Shown: one piece after another, positions 26,501-36,920 of the stretch
How positions within the stretch are numbered: the stretch's first letter is position 1
Layout: each line of letters begins with the position of its first letter
DNA from: Camarhynchus parvulus
Lineage: Eukaryota > Chordata > Aves > Passeriformes > Thraupidae
Direction: 5' to 3'
Length of the DNA: 64,000 nt
Assembly (NCBI RefSeq): GCF_901933205.1
Contig: NC_044584.1
Coordinates: forward strand, 9,031,001 to 9,095,000
The notes under the pieces: model-generated
Database searches by the model: none
Told to the model about the DNA's origin: nothing
What the model saw: the letters and a program-made list of their open reading frames with translations, nothing else
Made by a program: the position numbers and the translations under genes

Positions 26501-29500
26501 GCAGTGACTGTCCTGATCCTAAAGCATCTCTCCAAATAAAGGCTGGTCTCTGCCCCACAAGCATATGCACATTATTTCCAGATGAGCCAAGAGGCTGGGC
26601 AAGGAGTAAGCAGCTTGCCTGCTGAACAGCTTTGTGCAACACTGATTGGTTTGAAATTATTTCATTAACTGGACTGAAGGAGTAGACGAGAGGATGCTGG
26701 AGGTTTTAAGGACACACCCTGCTCTGGCTGCAGTGCTGCACTGGAGAGGGCTTTGCTCGTCACCAAGATCCCTCAAACCCTCCCCAAAATCTGCCAGTGC
26801 AGCTGCTCATGGGAATGAAATGAGCAGAGGTTGCTCATGATAGGAATGGCAGCACAGAGCAGGGGGTTGGTGCCTGGCAGTGCAGGATGGCAGCATGCCA
26901 GGAGCCCCAGGGTAGTTCTGTGGGAGGAAAGGACAGATGTGCAGGATGCAGGCATGGACTGATGGCATAATCTACAGGGTCAGTTAAAGATGAGCATTTA
27001 AGGAGCTCAGTCCTTTACTCACCTTCTTGATATCTCCTCAGGGAGGTGCCAGAGAGGTAAAGAAATGGGGGACTGGGAACATTGAACCACTTATGGGACC
27101 ACTTGTAGGGTCCCCTCTTGGTGCCTGACGCTCCTTTTCATGCCTGTTTTTGTGCTGAGGGCAGTTAGATGTCAGCTGAAAGTAGGGCCACATGACTTTG
27201 TTTTTCCTCTTAAATGTCTCCTTGCCTTTCAATTTGTTCAGTATTTGAACTGATTTTCATCTTTATATTGTATTTATTTAGTGGTGCTCTGGATATGGTT
27301 ATTTTTGTGCCCTGAAGGGCCTACTTTGCCATTCCATTTTAATCTATAACTTCTATTAACATCAAGGCTTGCTGCATGCATAAAGGGGCGCTGAATAGCT
27401 AAACTGTACTTAAATACCTGTGACCTCTTGGCTCTTCCATATGGAATGATTATTAATGCTTTGTCCTTGCTGTGTTTCATCAGAAGATGCTGCCACACCA
27501 GGCAGAACTGGGGAGGTCTGATCATCCCTTTATTACAGATGGGTAAAACAGAGGAAAAGAGATTAAAAGATTTGCCAGGAACACAGAGCAATCAGTGGCT
27601 GTGCTGAAAATAGAAACCAGGCTCCTGGTTTCCATTCCCCAAATCTGTCCTCTAGACAACACTATATTAAAAATGTAAATGCAAACATAGACAATCTTTC
27701 CTTTTTCAGACCTTTCCTGTGAACATTTTGTGTCCTTTTGACTCTGTTTCACAGAATAACCTGGTAGCATTTGGACCAAAGAACCAGGAGCTGTCTGGGC
27801 TGAACTCACTGGATGCTGCTAAGGGAACTGGACTGGACCACCAAAACCTCAGAGTGACCAAAGAGCTCATGGCAGAAGGTGGGAGGAGACTTGTGTCTAT
27901 TTTCAGGCAGAAAAGTATTCAGTAGTTGTAGGCTACTGTTCAAAATACTTTGATTACTGTATTTAAGGAAGCCAAAAGTGATACTGTTGTGACAGCCAGT
28001 CCCTCAGCCTTTGTATTCTAGAAAATATTCTCCCTTGTGATGCACCACAGATCCAAAGCTGGCAGCAGAAGGACATGCAGGCATGTTAACTGTTTGCTAT
28101 TAAGTCTGCAGATGATGGGTAAATCAAACACAACTGAGGTTTGAAATGCACAGCCAGAAGGGAGGAGTGAATTGGGTCTCACTGAGGAATGGCACAGCTG
28201 CAGGGCCTCCTGCTCTTCACAACAGAGATGCTGGCCGTGCCATTACTGGGCTCATTCCTTTGGGCTTGGCCCAGCTTTATTTCTGTTCCCATATTGTTCC
28301 TCCATGCTGTAAACAGGCTTGATGATCAAAAAAATAAAAATAGCATATGGATGCAACCCAACCAAACAGCCAGAGTAAACTTCATGGGAGAAACTGGATT
28401 TAGAAATGCACCCCTGAGTCATGCCAAAGAGTCCACGTTAAAGGCTTTTTAAAGAAGCAATTAGAAAGCAGTTCTCCTTTTAAAGATACTTCCCAGAGCT
28501 TATTACAGGGACAGAACATGCAAATTAGGGCTAAATTCTGCCTGTCTCCCTCATGTGCATGTCTTTGTGTGAGTAGGGTTGGAGATGTGGCTGCACTCAT
28601 TCAGACCCCACAGTGACAGGGGCTCACTGCTGTGTCCAGAGGAACTGGGAATCCAGAGGGAACGTGGACACATCATCACTGGGACACCTGACAGGGAAAG
28701 TGAGGGTTGTTGGAGCCTCTTACGGACTGACCCCACTGATTCAAGCCCTGAATTCCTGCTGTTGTTACTGGCAAGCTTAAAATAAACATTGGGGAAACTC
28801 AGCTGTAGTCAAAGGGATGAGAGTTGGCCTTGCTGGAGTTGCTGCATCTTCCCTGAGGCATCTCATCCCAGAACTCAGGACCCTCTGAATCCCTTTCCAT
28901 TCCACAGAAGCCCAAAATAAGTGAGGTGAGATGTCTGAGGATTTGTGGGACCAAGGGTCGCTCATCTGCCCAGAGAGTGGGGACATGGTGGGGAGGTGGC
29001 AGTGTCTCCTTGAGGCTCACAGGCCTGGGGTAAGGGTTCAGCTCACCTGTACAGGTGTGCTCAACCTTGAATATTTTAGTGTCTGGGAAAAGCCTCTTTA
29101 GAAAAGATCTTCTGTGTCATCTTCATGCTCACTGTTGAAATCGTAGCTAGAAAAAAGCAGTTTTCATTAGCAAAACTGTTGCCTTCTGCCATTTCTGCTG
29201 GCTTAGGAGGGCAAAGTCTCCCTGCTGAAGACTGAATGTGATGCAGTTTTCAATGTTCAGCTCAGCAGCTTCTGAAATACATCCACATTTTGTGAGGTTA
29301 ATAACGCTGTAGTCACCAATGCTGAATTTTTTACTGGTTCAGGCCATATGTCTCTGACCTAATTAGACATTTACTGGCTAATGGTTTATGAAGCAAAGCT
29401 CTGAGGGTTTTGTGTCTGGTTCCTGAAGAGTCAGTCAAGATGGAAATGCAGCTGCCTGGTGCTGTGCTCCTGCTTTGAAAGGGGCAAGTGCCTCGTTCAC

Positions 29501-32500
29501 TCACTGCAGGCTGATGCCTGTCCTTGCTGTTAACCAGGGCAGATAATACTGATACATTTTAACTTAAAATTAGTGATTGGATTAAATAGTAATCTGTAAC
29601 CTCCAGAAGAGCACTGTGCCCCTTTGGCTGGTGATGGTGCGCGTGATCCATTAGCATTTCTGAACCTCACAATTTGGAAATCCCTGAAACGCTTCCAGGG
29701 CAGTCAGGGTTGGTTTAAAGCAGCTCTTAGGTGGAGATGAGCTCATTTCTCAGTATTACCACTGAGACCACAGGTATAAAATCACAGGCTGGATTTTGCA
29801 ACTGCAAATCATGTTTCAAGGGCTTCATGGGTGATAAAATACCCAAATTGTGATAGATTTTGTTACTTTATTACCTGCTGGGGGCACATTTACTCTGTCA
29901 CCCCTTTTGGTGCACCTGTTAGTGGTGACTGGTTCTGATCATGTTTCTGTCAGTCTCATGTGGTCTTTGAACCAATCTTTTCCCTTTTCCATTTGGATTT
30001 TTATTCTCTAAGTCAGGGATAATGGCACTTCTTTAGCTGGAGTGCACTTCACGTTCAAGTGAAGGATGCAGTGCTGCTGCTGAAATGTGTCACAGACCCC
30101 ATGCAGTGAGAAAGAGGATGGGGCTTTTTAAAGAAAATTTACATAGGGCTTTAGAAGCTGGTATCATACTTAACACCATTTAAACACTTTAACTTTCCTT
30201 TGACAGGTGCCTGACCTGCACCTCAGGACAGAAAACCCAAAATCTCCCAAACCCAGCAGGAGCTGCTTCCCCCAAACTCCGTTCCGAGACCTGAGTTCAC
30301 AATAGGCAGCTCCAGCCTGGAAGGCAAAGCTTGCACATGGATTAATGGCTTAAAGGAGCCTGCTGGGTTCAGGGTCAGCAGCAGTTTGGCTGTGGAAGGC
30401 TCAGAGGGGATGGAGGGTGGGTTTGGGGGGTGGATTTGGGCCAGAGCTTGGTCAGGGCTGTCCGTGCTCAGCTGCACCAGGCAGTCCCAGCTGTCGGCAC
30501 GTGTTAATTAGCTGAGGAGAAGGCTCCAGGGCAGCTTGTGCTGCTTCAAAGGGCCCTTCAGGGAAACATCTAAAACACAGCTTGCAAGAAAAATAAATGA
30601 AGGAGGGCTCAGTTTTTTCCTGTGGCTGCCTGCAAGCTGTGGCCATGGGCAGAGAGTGCTGCTGAGGCCACCCAGGCCGGAGCTGTGGCTCCTTCCCAGT
30701 GACCTGTCCAGAGCCCCCAGGCTCCCTGCAGAGCCCCAGCACACAGCCCCAGCACCCCTGGCCTTGCTTAGAGGCCTGTGCAGGGACAGCAGGGGAGGGA
30801 AAGGCCACTTTTGAGGATGTAACCTGTCAAACCCCTGCCTTGTCCTCTTGGCCAGGCAGTTTGGGGTGCAGCACATGGGGCTGTGCAGGTGGAAGGCTCT
30901 GCCTGCTCCTGGTTTTGGGTTTCTGTGGAAGAGCTGCCAGCCTCAGGCTCTGTCCATGTCCCCAGCCCCACCTGCTCTTGGCTGGCTCCAAGGTGCAGGG
31001 AGGGAGACCTCAGTTTCTGCTCTCTGATCCTCTTTGTCCAAGAGTGTCTGATTTGGACGGGCTCAATCTCCAAATAATTCTACACAGCCCAAGGAATAAC
31101 TTTCCTTCCCAGCTGCAGCCCTGGGGGTGGTTCAGTCCCAGAGCTCTCTGTCTTTTCTTCTGGGCTTCCCTTTCTGTGACTTCTCTTGTGACTTGTGACA
31201 TGACCCTGCCCTGACAGGGGAAGTTTTGATTTCTTTTTGAGAGATCATTTACTCCTAGATAAACATTAATTTTCATTTTAATTTTTAACCTGCGTCTCTG
31301 AGGTGACAATGCTTTTGTAGGCCATGCAAGAAGCTGTTATCTTTGCCCACCTTTGCCTCTTTCATTTGCTTCACCCAGCAGGTAATGAGTAACCTGTCCT
31401 GCTGAGGGCTGGCAGAGGTGGTCTCACTGCTTCCTTCTCCATTTTCTTTGGAAATCATAAACATATTTTTAGTATCAGAGTGACATGTGCCTGCCCCTTG
31501 CTTTTGGTAATTCTCACGTTGTGTGACAATACCATTGCTGCAGTGTGCCCTGCTTTACCTCTTCTCTGCATGGACTTCCCAAAAATGCTGATGGGGAAGG
31601 GAAGGAGCTGAGGCAGCCCCAGAGTGGGGCTCCAGGCACAAGGGCTCATTCACAGCAGCCTGACACACACCCTGGGGCTGACTGGGGCCACAGCCCTGTC
31701 TCCTCAAAGCCACACAGGCAGGTCCTTGTCCAGGCAGGGAGGTGGATGTGCATGTCCAGACTCCCAGGCTCCTGCTCTCACCACAGATGCTGTTGTTGGT
31801 GACACACGTGGGTTTGGGGTGTTCCTGGGTGGTGCAGAGGGCTGCAGCAAGCTGAGGTCACGTCCTTTCCAGTCAGCCCAGGTCCCTCCTGAGATGGGGA
31901 GAGAGATCAGCCTTAAATGGGGGTGCTTGTGTCAGTGCAGGTGTGACCCTTCCTGCCCCTTGGAACAATCCCAAAGCACCTTAAAGGCTGATACCATCTC
32001 AGAGCAACATCCTTGGGATCTGAAGGAACTCAAACAAAACAGAAGTCAAATGCTTTTTCCCTGCTTAGGGGACATTGTGAGATCAGGGTAATTCTCCTAA
32101 AGTGCTGTGTTGTTCCACTGCCAGGTGCTGCCACAAGGCCACTCTTACCCACCCAGCAGGACTTGTCACTCCCCCTGGTGACCTCCACACTCTGATTTCT
32201 CTCTCCTCTAGGTTGCAGAGAGGCACAGCCTGGTGTTCCCTGTCCTTTTGGGGTTTCCAGAGGTGGTGCTGGCTGGCAGGAAGGACACACAGAGCAGCTG
32301 TCTCCATGTTCTGTCACATCCAGCATGGACATGGGACAGGTAGAACAGATAAGGATGTGTTGGCTGTGCTGCTTCTCAAACCTGTTGTTACAATTGCAAG
32401 GGTCTGTGAGAGGCTTGAGCTGAACCTTGAGCTCTGCCCTCATTGCCAGGGCTACTCTTATAGGGCTTAGGGAACTTCTTTTTTTTTAGGAGAAATATAT

Positions 32501-34182
32501 CTGGGTGTCTTTTTGTTTCTCTTATCAGTTTTTTTGCTTTTAGTGGCTCTTGGATCACATTTCAAGGTGGTATTTTCCTTTTTTTCTGTGGTGTAGAGGG
32601 AAGAAAATTATTTTTGACAACACAAAGGCTGAGGTCCTTATGCAATCCCCTGAGCAGTTACTGGGAGTTCAGACAGAGCATGGATCACGATGACTCATGA
32701 TAAAGGCTGCAAGAACTGGCAGGAGTGCAGTAGCACAGGCTGTTTGTACCTCAAACAATTAGTTCTGTAAACAGATTTTTGTCATGTTAAAAACGAACAC
32801 ATTGCCCAAGACCAGACATTGGAAAACAATGAAGGGAATCATCCAAGGCTGAATGAGAAAGATTTGATGACCTAATATGTATAGAATGCATGCACATGTG
32901 TGTCAGGGGGTTCATGTGTTGCTAAGAGGGAGGCCCAGTGTGAGGAAGGGTCCCCTGTGCTATTTCCCAGTGACTGGGTGAAGATCCTGGCTGTGCTCAG
33001 CCCTCCTGGGAAGGGAGATTTCTGCTCTCTACCCAGACACCTCCGTGCCCTCCCGACTGAGCATTTTTTTGGCTGCAGGTTCAGCCAGCTGGGGGAGGGA
33101 GTTCCCCAGCTGTCAGCAGAGGTGCCTCCCTGCCACCCCTGCTGTCCCCCTGCAGTTTATCCTCTAAACCACAAGTGGTTCAGTGAAATCCCTTGTCCTG
33201 TTCACAACAGGGATGGAGCAGTGGCATCTGCTGTCTCTGAAACAGCTGGGTCATTTTGCTAAGGAAAAACAAGTCAGCCTGAGACAAATCCCATGCATTG
33301 AGCTTCTCCCTGTGTCAGGCTGCAGGGACAGAGCCATAAACAAGCCAAACCCAGAGCTTTGGTGTGAGCAGCACACAACTGCCTGAAATAATGCCTCCTG
33401 CCCAGAAAGATTCTGCATACGTGGGATTTCTGGGGGGAATTTGTTTGTTTCTTTAATTTTGTCAGTATTTTTGCCAGAATAAACCACAAAGTACCAGCAT
33501 GCTCTATTTCCTAGGATTTTCAGTCCAAGCAAGGCTAAGGTGGAAGACAGGAGGAATCAGGTTTTTTTTTCATATCCAGAGTTCCTTTCTTTAAAAACAG
33601 ACCAGTAATAAAACTACTGAAAAACTGATTTTATTTGTGGATGTAGAAAGAAAAGCTCGTTCCAGTTATTTTCTGCTGGATGCTCTGTGAATGTCCAGAA
33701 TTAACCTCTTGTCTAAGGCACAATTGCAAGTGTATTTGAGGGTTTCTAGGTTCAGGTTTAGCAGAAATCAGCAAAAATTCTAGCCACTTAGCAAGAGCAA
33801 GAGATTTGTGAATCTTATTCTGCAGCCAGTTCATCTACAACATTGAGAAATGGTGTAAGTAACTTCCCTGCACATAAAATGCAGCTGCTTATTGTGCTGT
33901 GAAATTTAACAATGCTGAGTGTAATTGATTTATAATTCATGTGAAAGATAAAATCAATGATCTAAATTCAAAACAGAAGTGTTTTGGCTTACTAAACCTT
34001 TGGAGTTTTCTTGATGAAATGCTTTATCTTTTTGCTTTATTACCTCTTTAAAAATGTAATTTCATTGTTTCATGAGTTTACTATCACTTTCTCTTAATTG
34101 TATTTTTTTAATTCATGGTTATAGGCTCTATCTAGACAAGTCTGATAGGCCCCATTCATTTCTGTAGAGGATTTTAACTAAG
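17556..34182. other. Intergenic region between C7orf50 and the CYP2 cluster
   Basis: About 16.6 kb in which I find no exon with both homology and splice signals. The first 5 kb are AT-rich like the C7orf50 introns; from about 22.4 kb the sequence becomes more G+C-rich, with many overlapping short open frames on both strands (for example 30.5-32.5 kb) that look like chance frames. A perfect short hairpin lies at 25829-25851. I searched here for exons 1 to 3 of the CYP2 pseudogene that follows and did not recognise any. A long noncoding RNA cannot be excluded. Confidence 0.5.
25829..25851. repeat. Perfect 10-base inverted repeat (hairpin)
   Basis: TTTTAGACAG, then AAA, then CTGTCTAAAA. The arms are exactly complementary around a three-base loop. 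The motif ACTCATGTTT occurs on both sides of the hairpin, giving a flanking direct repeat. No gene is nearby. Confidence 0.75.
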
Positions 34183-34351
34183 AGGACGCCCTTTGATACA
34201 TTAAAATTTTTTAGTTACCAAGAAAGAGATTTCAACTACATCATCTGGTTGCTCGCATAAATGATGCCTCCATTAAGATACTTGAGTGTTACAAGGTAAT
34301 GGGTGAGTTTAATTTTTTTTTGTGATTCCTTTTTTCCTCTTTTCTTTTTAG

Positions 34352-34522
34352 TTGTTTAATTTCTACCCATTCCTTGGATTTCTCCTCAAACCTGCCAGGA
34401 TGATACAGAAAAATGTAGAAGAGGTGGGTGTGATCATAAAGAAATGCCTCAAGGAAAGGAAAGGGAGCATTAATGAGAACACCCTGATGAGCTACACTGA
34501 TGCTTTGGTATTCAAACAAGAG
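34352..34522 (+). pseudogene. CYP2 pseudogene exon 5
   Basis: After the acceptor TTTTTAG the frame encodes 57 residues beginning [14 protein letters not shown], with INENTLMSYTDALVFKQE at the end. The intact CYP2W1 exon 5 has [12 protein letters not shown] and [18 protein letters not shown] at the same places. The expected GT donor after CAAGAG is replaced by CTATTT and the frame soon meets TAA. Confidence 0.9.
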
Positions 34523-35487
34523 CTATTTTAACCATATGGTGATTCCTGGTGCTCTATTCAGAGATGCTGATGAGATTATTGTGTGATGAACATGCTCTGT
34601 GACAGTTTGTATGGAAATATTTAAATTTTGGGTAATCGTCCTCCTATTTGAGTACATTCAATACTTCATACTGAAGGAAAAGCAAGACAAATTTTGTCAT
34701 CAGCTGCCAGCTACAGTGCATTCCTTGCTGGAGAGTGGAGAGAGGCAATGTCACTTTTCCAGCTCTCCCCAGGCAGGCACATCCCTCCCTACAGGCATGG
34801 CAAGAGGCAGCAGAGTTACAGCGATGAGAAATTCCTATGGCATTTGTGCAAAGCCCTCACCAGCTCCCACGTGGTGGATTTCACAACAGGAGCACTTGTG
34901 TGGGAGTCTGGACCAGCCTGTGTTTGCCCTTTTCCTCCAAGTGTTTGCATCCACATTCCTGAGCCGGGCAGTGGCTGGGGAAAGTGTTTCCCACCAGCAG
35001 CAGGAGGCAGGACAGTGGAGCTGATGTGTCAGGGGTGCCCTGAGTCTTCATGGCTCTCCTGTGGCTCCTAGAAAGGCCTGGAACACCCACAGAGACAAAT
35101 TCCAGCTCCTCCACTTAGGTATTCTGCACCTCTCATCAAATTTCTGCCTTCTCAGGATCCACAGGTAGTGGTTGGAAATCCTGAGCTGGTCATACCACTG
35201 CCTAGACAGATAAATGCCATGTGGTGATGAAAAATGGATGAAATTTGTGCAATTGGTTCATTTTGGGGTGTCAAAATCTCAAGTGTGCAAATATTTCTCC
35301 TGAAAACTGAAAAAATTCTGGGCTGAAATGTCAATAAGATGCAACTTGTCACTTGTCACTCACCTGCATCCCACTGTAATGTCTCTGGAGCCTGGGTTAC
35401 CTGTCCTAGTTCTCTCTTTTTATGCTAGAAGTGCTTTTTTTTCTTCATATATCCCTAATAAAAGCAATACATGTTTTCTTTCTGCAG

Positions 35488-35601
35488 ATCATGGTGCTCC
35501 TGTGTTCACTTTGCTCATGGCTGGCACTCAAACAGCACCCACAGCATTGCAATGGGGCCTCCTGCTGCTGCTGCTGCTGCTGAAGGACCCCCAGAGTCAA
35601 A
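35488..35601 (+). pseudogene. CYP2 pseudogene exon 6 (altered I helix)
   Basis: The block follows TTTCTGCAG and ends A|GTAAGG, the same donor and phase as in the intact genes. It retains LLMAGTQT and ALQWGLLLLL, so the I-helix motif AGTET now reads AGTQT. The first part of the exon is shortened: 114 bases against 142. A run of CTG triplets has replaced the usual LLMMKYP codons. Confidence 0.85.
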
Positions 35602-35892
35602 GTAAGGTTTTGCTTTGCTTACCCAGTGTGCTGAAGTGTCCTGCAGTGAGTTTGTAAGTGATGCTCACCTCTAAAAGCTTCATAGGCTCTCATGTGTGCT
35701 AGAGCATCCAAAATCTGGGTGCTGTCCACCTCCATCCAAGCACTGAATGCTGCCATTCCAGACCAAAGCCTCTGAGGGGTTGTTCTCTACCCCAGGGGCT
35801 GCAGATCTCCTGTCCTGGGGTATTCCAACCACATTCAGCAGGAGCTGGGGTTCACAGGTGTTTTACCACTGTGCCTTTCCTTTGCCCTGCAG

Positions 35893-36040
35893 AAAAGGGT
35901 GACACAGAGACTGAGTTCTGGCTGCTTCCCTGCCTCTGAGATGGCATCTCCCAATGCAGTGATCCATGAGGTGTGGAGATCCATCCCTCTCCTGCCCCAG
36001 GTTCCTGGTGCACCTCCCTTTAAAGGCTGCTGCATCCCCG
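35893..36040 (+). pseudogene. CYP2 pseudogene exon 7 (truncated)
   Basis: After CCTGCAG the block starts AAAAGGGTGACACAG, like the AAAAGGTCCAGGAG start of CYP2W1 exon 7. It retains NAVIHEV, then R-S-I-P-L-L-P, against [15 protein letters not shown] in CYP2W1. The K-helix arginine after HEV is displaced, and the end of the exon has drifted without a GT donor. The 3' limit is approximate. Confidence 0.75.
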
Positions 36041-36396
36041 GGGCACTTGCTGCTCTCCAGATGAAGGGGTGCAGCTCACCACAGGGCAGAAAGCACCAGG
36101 AGTGAGCAAGCCTCAAGCACAGGGCTTTTGGAGGGGAAGAGCCAGTTCCCTACTCCCTCATCTCCTCTGAGTCCAGTCCCATGCCAGTGTGACTTCAGGG
36201 TTGGGCACACTTCCCTTTTCCCACAGCTCATAACCTGGAGTGTGCTCCTTGTTCCCTTCCCTCCCTGCAGAGCAGTGCTGCCTCTGGGCCACCAGGACAT
36301 TGCCTCTGCCTTGCTGGGGGCAGCTGGGCACCAAGGGAGCCTGGCCCATGTCTGTCCTCTGCTCCATCACTGGGCAGCAGCCAACAACTGCTGTAG

Positions 36397-36590
36397 CTTG
36401 ATCACAGGATTGATTAGGTTGGAAAAGACCTTAATGAGGTCTTACCATCAACTCAGCACCACCACCATGTTCAGCACTGAGCCATGTCCTCATGAGCTGT
36501 ATCCATGTGGTTTTGGAACACTCCAGTGCACCTCTGGGTTTCCCCCACCCTGCTGGGTTAGGGCCAGGTCACAGATTAGTCAGGAATTCC
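36397..36590 (-). mobile_element. CR1-type LINE 3' fragment inside the CYP2 pseudogene
   Basis: The stretch TCACAGGATTGATTAGGTTGG followed by AAAAGACCTTAATGAGGTCT is a diverged form of the bird CR1 3' end read in antisense, usually ATCATAGAATGGTTTGGGTTGG then AAGGACCTTAAAGATC. The family consensus is from memory. The limits are approximate. Confidence 0.6.
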
Positions 36591-36777
36591 AGTGAACTGG
36601 GTATCTGCCCTGGTGAAGGCTCTTACTGGCAGGTGCAAGCCCAGGAATCGGCTCTTCAGAGGAAGAACTTGGCTGCCAGACACAGCCCAAGGGGAGGAAT
36701 GCTGAGTGGGCAGGCCAGGAGCTTGCAACATCCATACATGCTGCAGCAGAGCATGGCTGTGCTGTGGGGAAGGGCAG

Positions 36778-36920
36778 GGACCCCCTGCTCACCCCTGGGC
36801 TGCTGGTTAAAACAGGGAAAATGGGAGATGCCAGATGAATTTAAGCCCAGCCATTCCCTGCACACGCCTGGTTCTGCCAGGTTAATGGAAATGGGTGTCC
36901 TTGCTCCCAGCCTTGCAGCA
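36778..36920 (+). pseudogene. CYP2 pseudogene exon 8
   Basis: The block follows GGGCAG and ends CAGCAG|GTGAGTG. It retains KWEMPDEFKPSHS where the intact genes have W-x-T-P-x-Q-F-N-P-x-H-F. The first third is shifted by small indels, and the end that should read PFSxG is decayed to P-S-L-A-A-G. Confidence 0.8.

Larger units (their letters stand above)
34183..36920 (+). pseudogene. Cytochrome P450 family 2 pseudogene (exons 4 to 8)
   Basis: Five blocks in the right order and on the same strand match CYP2 exons 4 to 8: about 34183-34295 (PFDT start, decayed), 34352-34522 (exon 5), 35488-35601 (exon 6), 35893-36040 (exon 7) and 36778-36920 (exon 8). Exon 5 is the best kept and resembles CYP2W1 most closely; the exon 4 start looks more like the CYP2K-like neighbour. 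Exon 4 has lost reading frame, exon 5 has no GT donor, exon 6 is 28 bases short, exon 7 is truncated and lacks its donor, and exon 8 has indels. No exon 9 with a haem cysteine is seen downstream, nor exons 1 to 3 upstream. It faces CYP2W1 tail to tail, opposite to the two intact genes. It cannot encode a working enzyme. Confidence 0.85.

Noticed and set aside
28521..28580. Block resembling an old reptile interspersed repeat (CTAAATTCTGCCTGTCTCCC)
   Set aside because: The match is too short and from memory only; not enough to call a feature.
30452..32470. Several overlapping open frames of 100 to 170 codons on both strands
   Set aside because: G+C-rich intergenic DNA; frames overlap in many phases, have no splice context and no recognisable domain.
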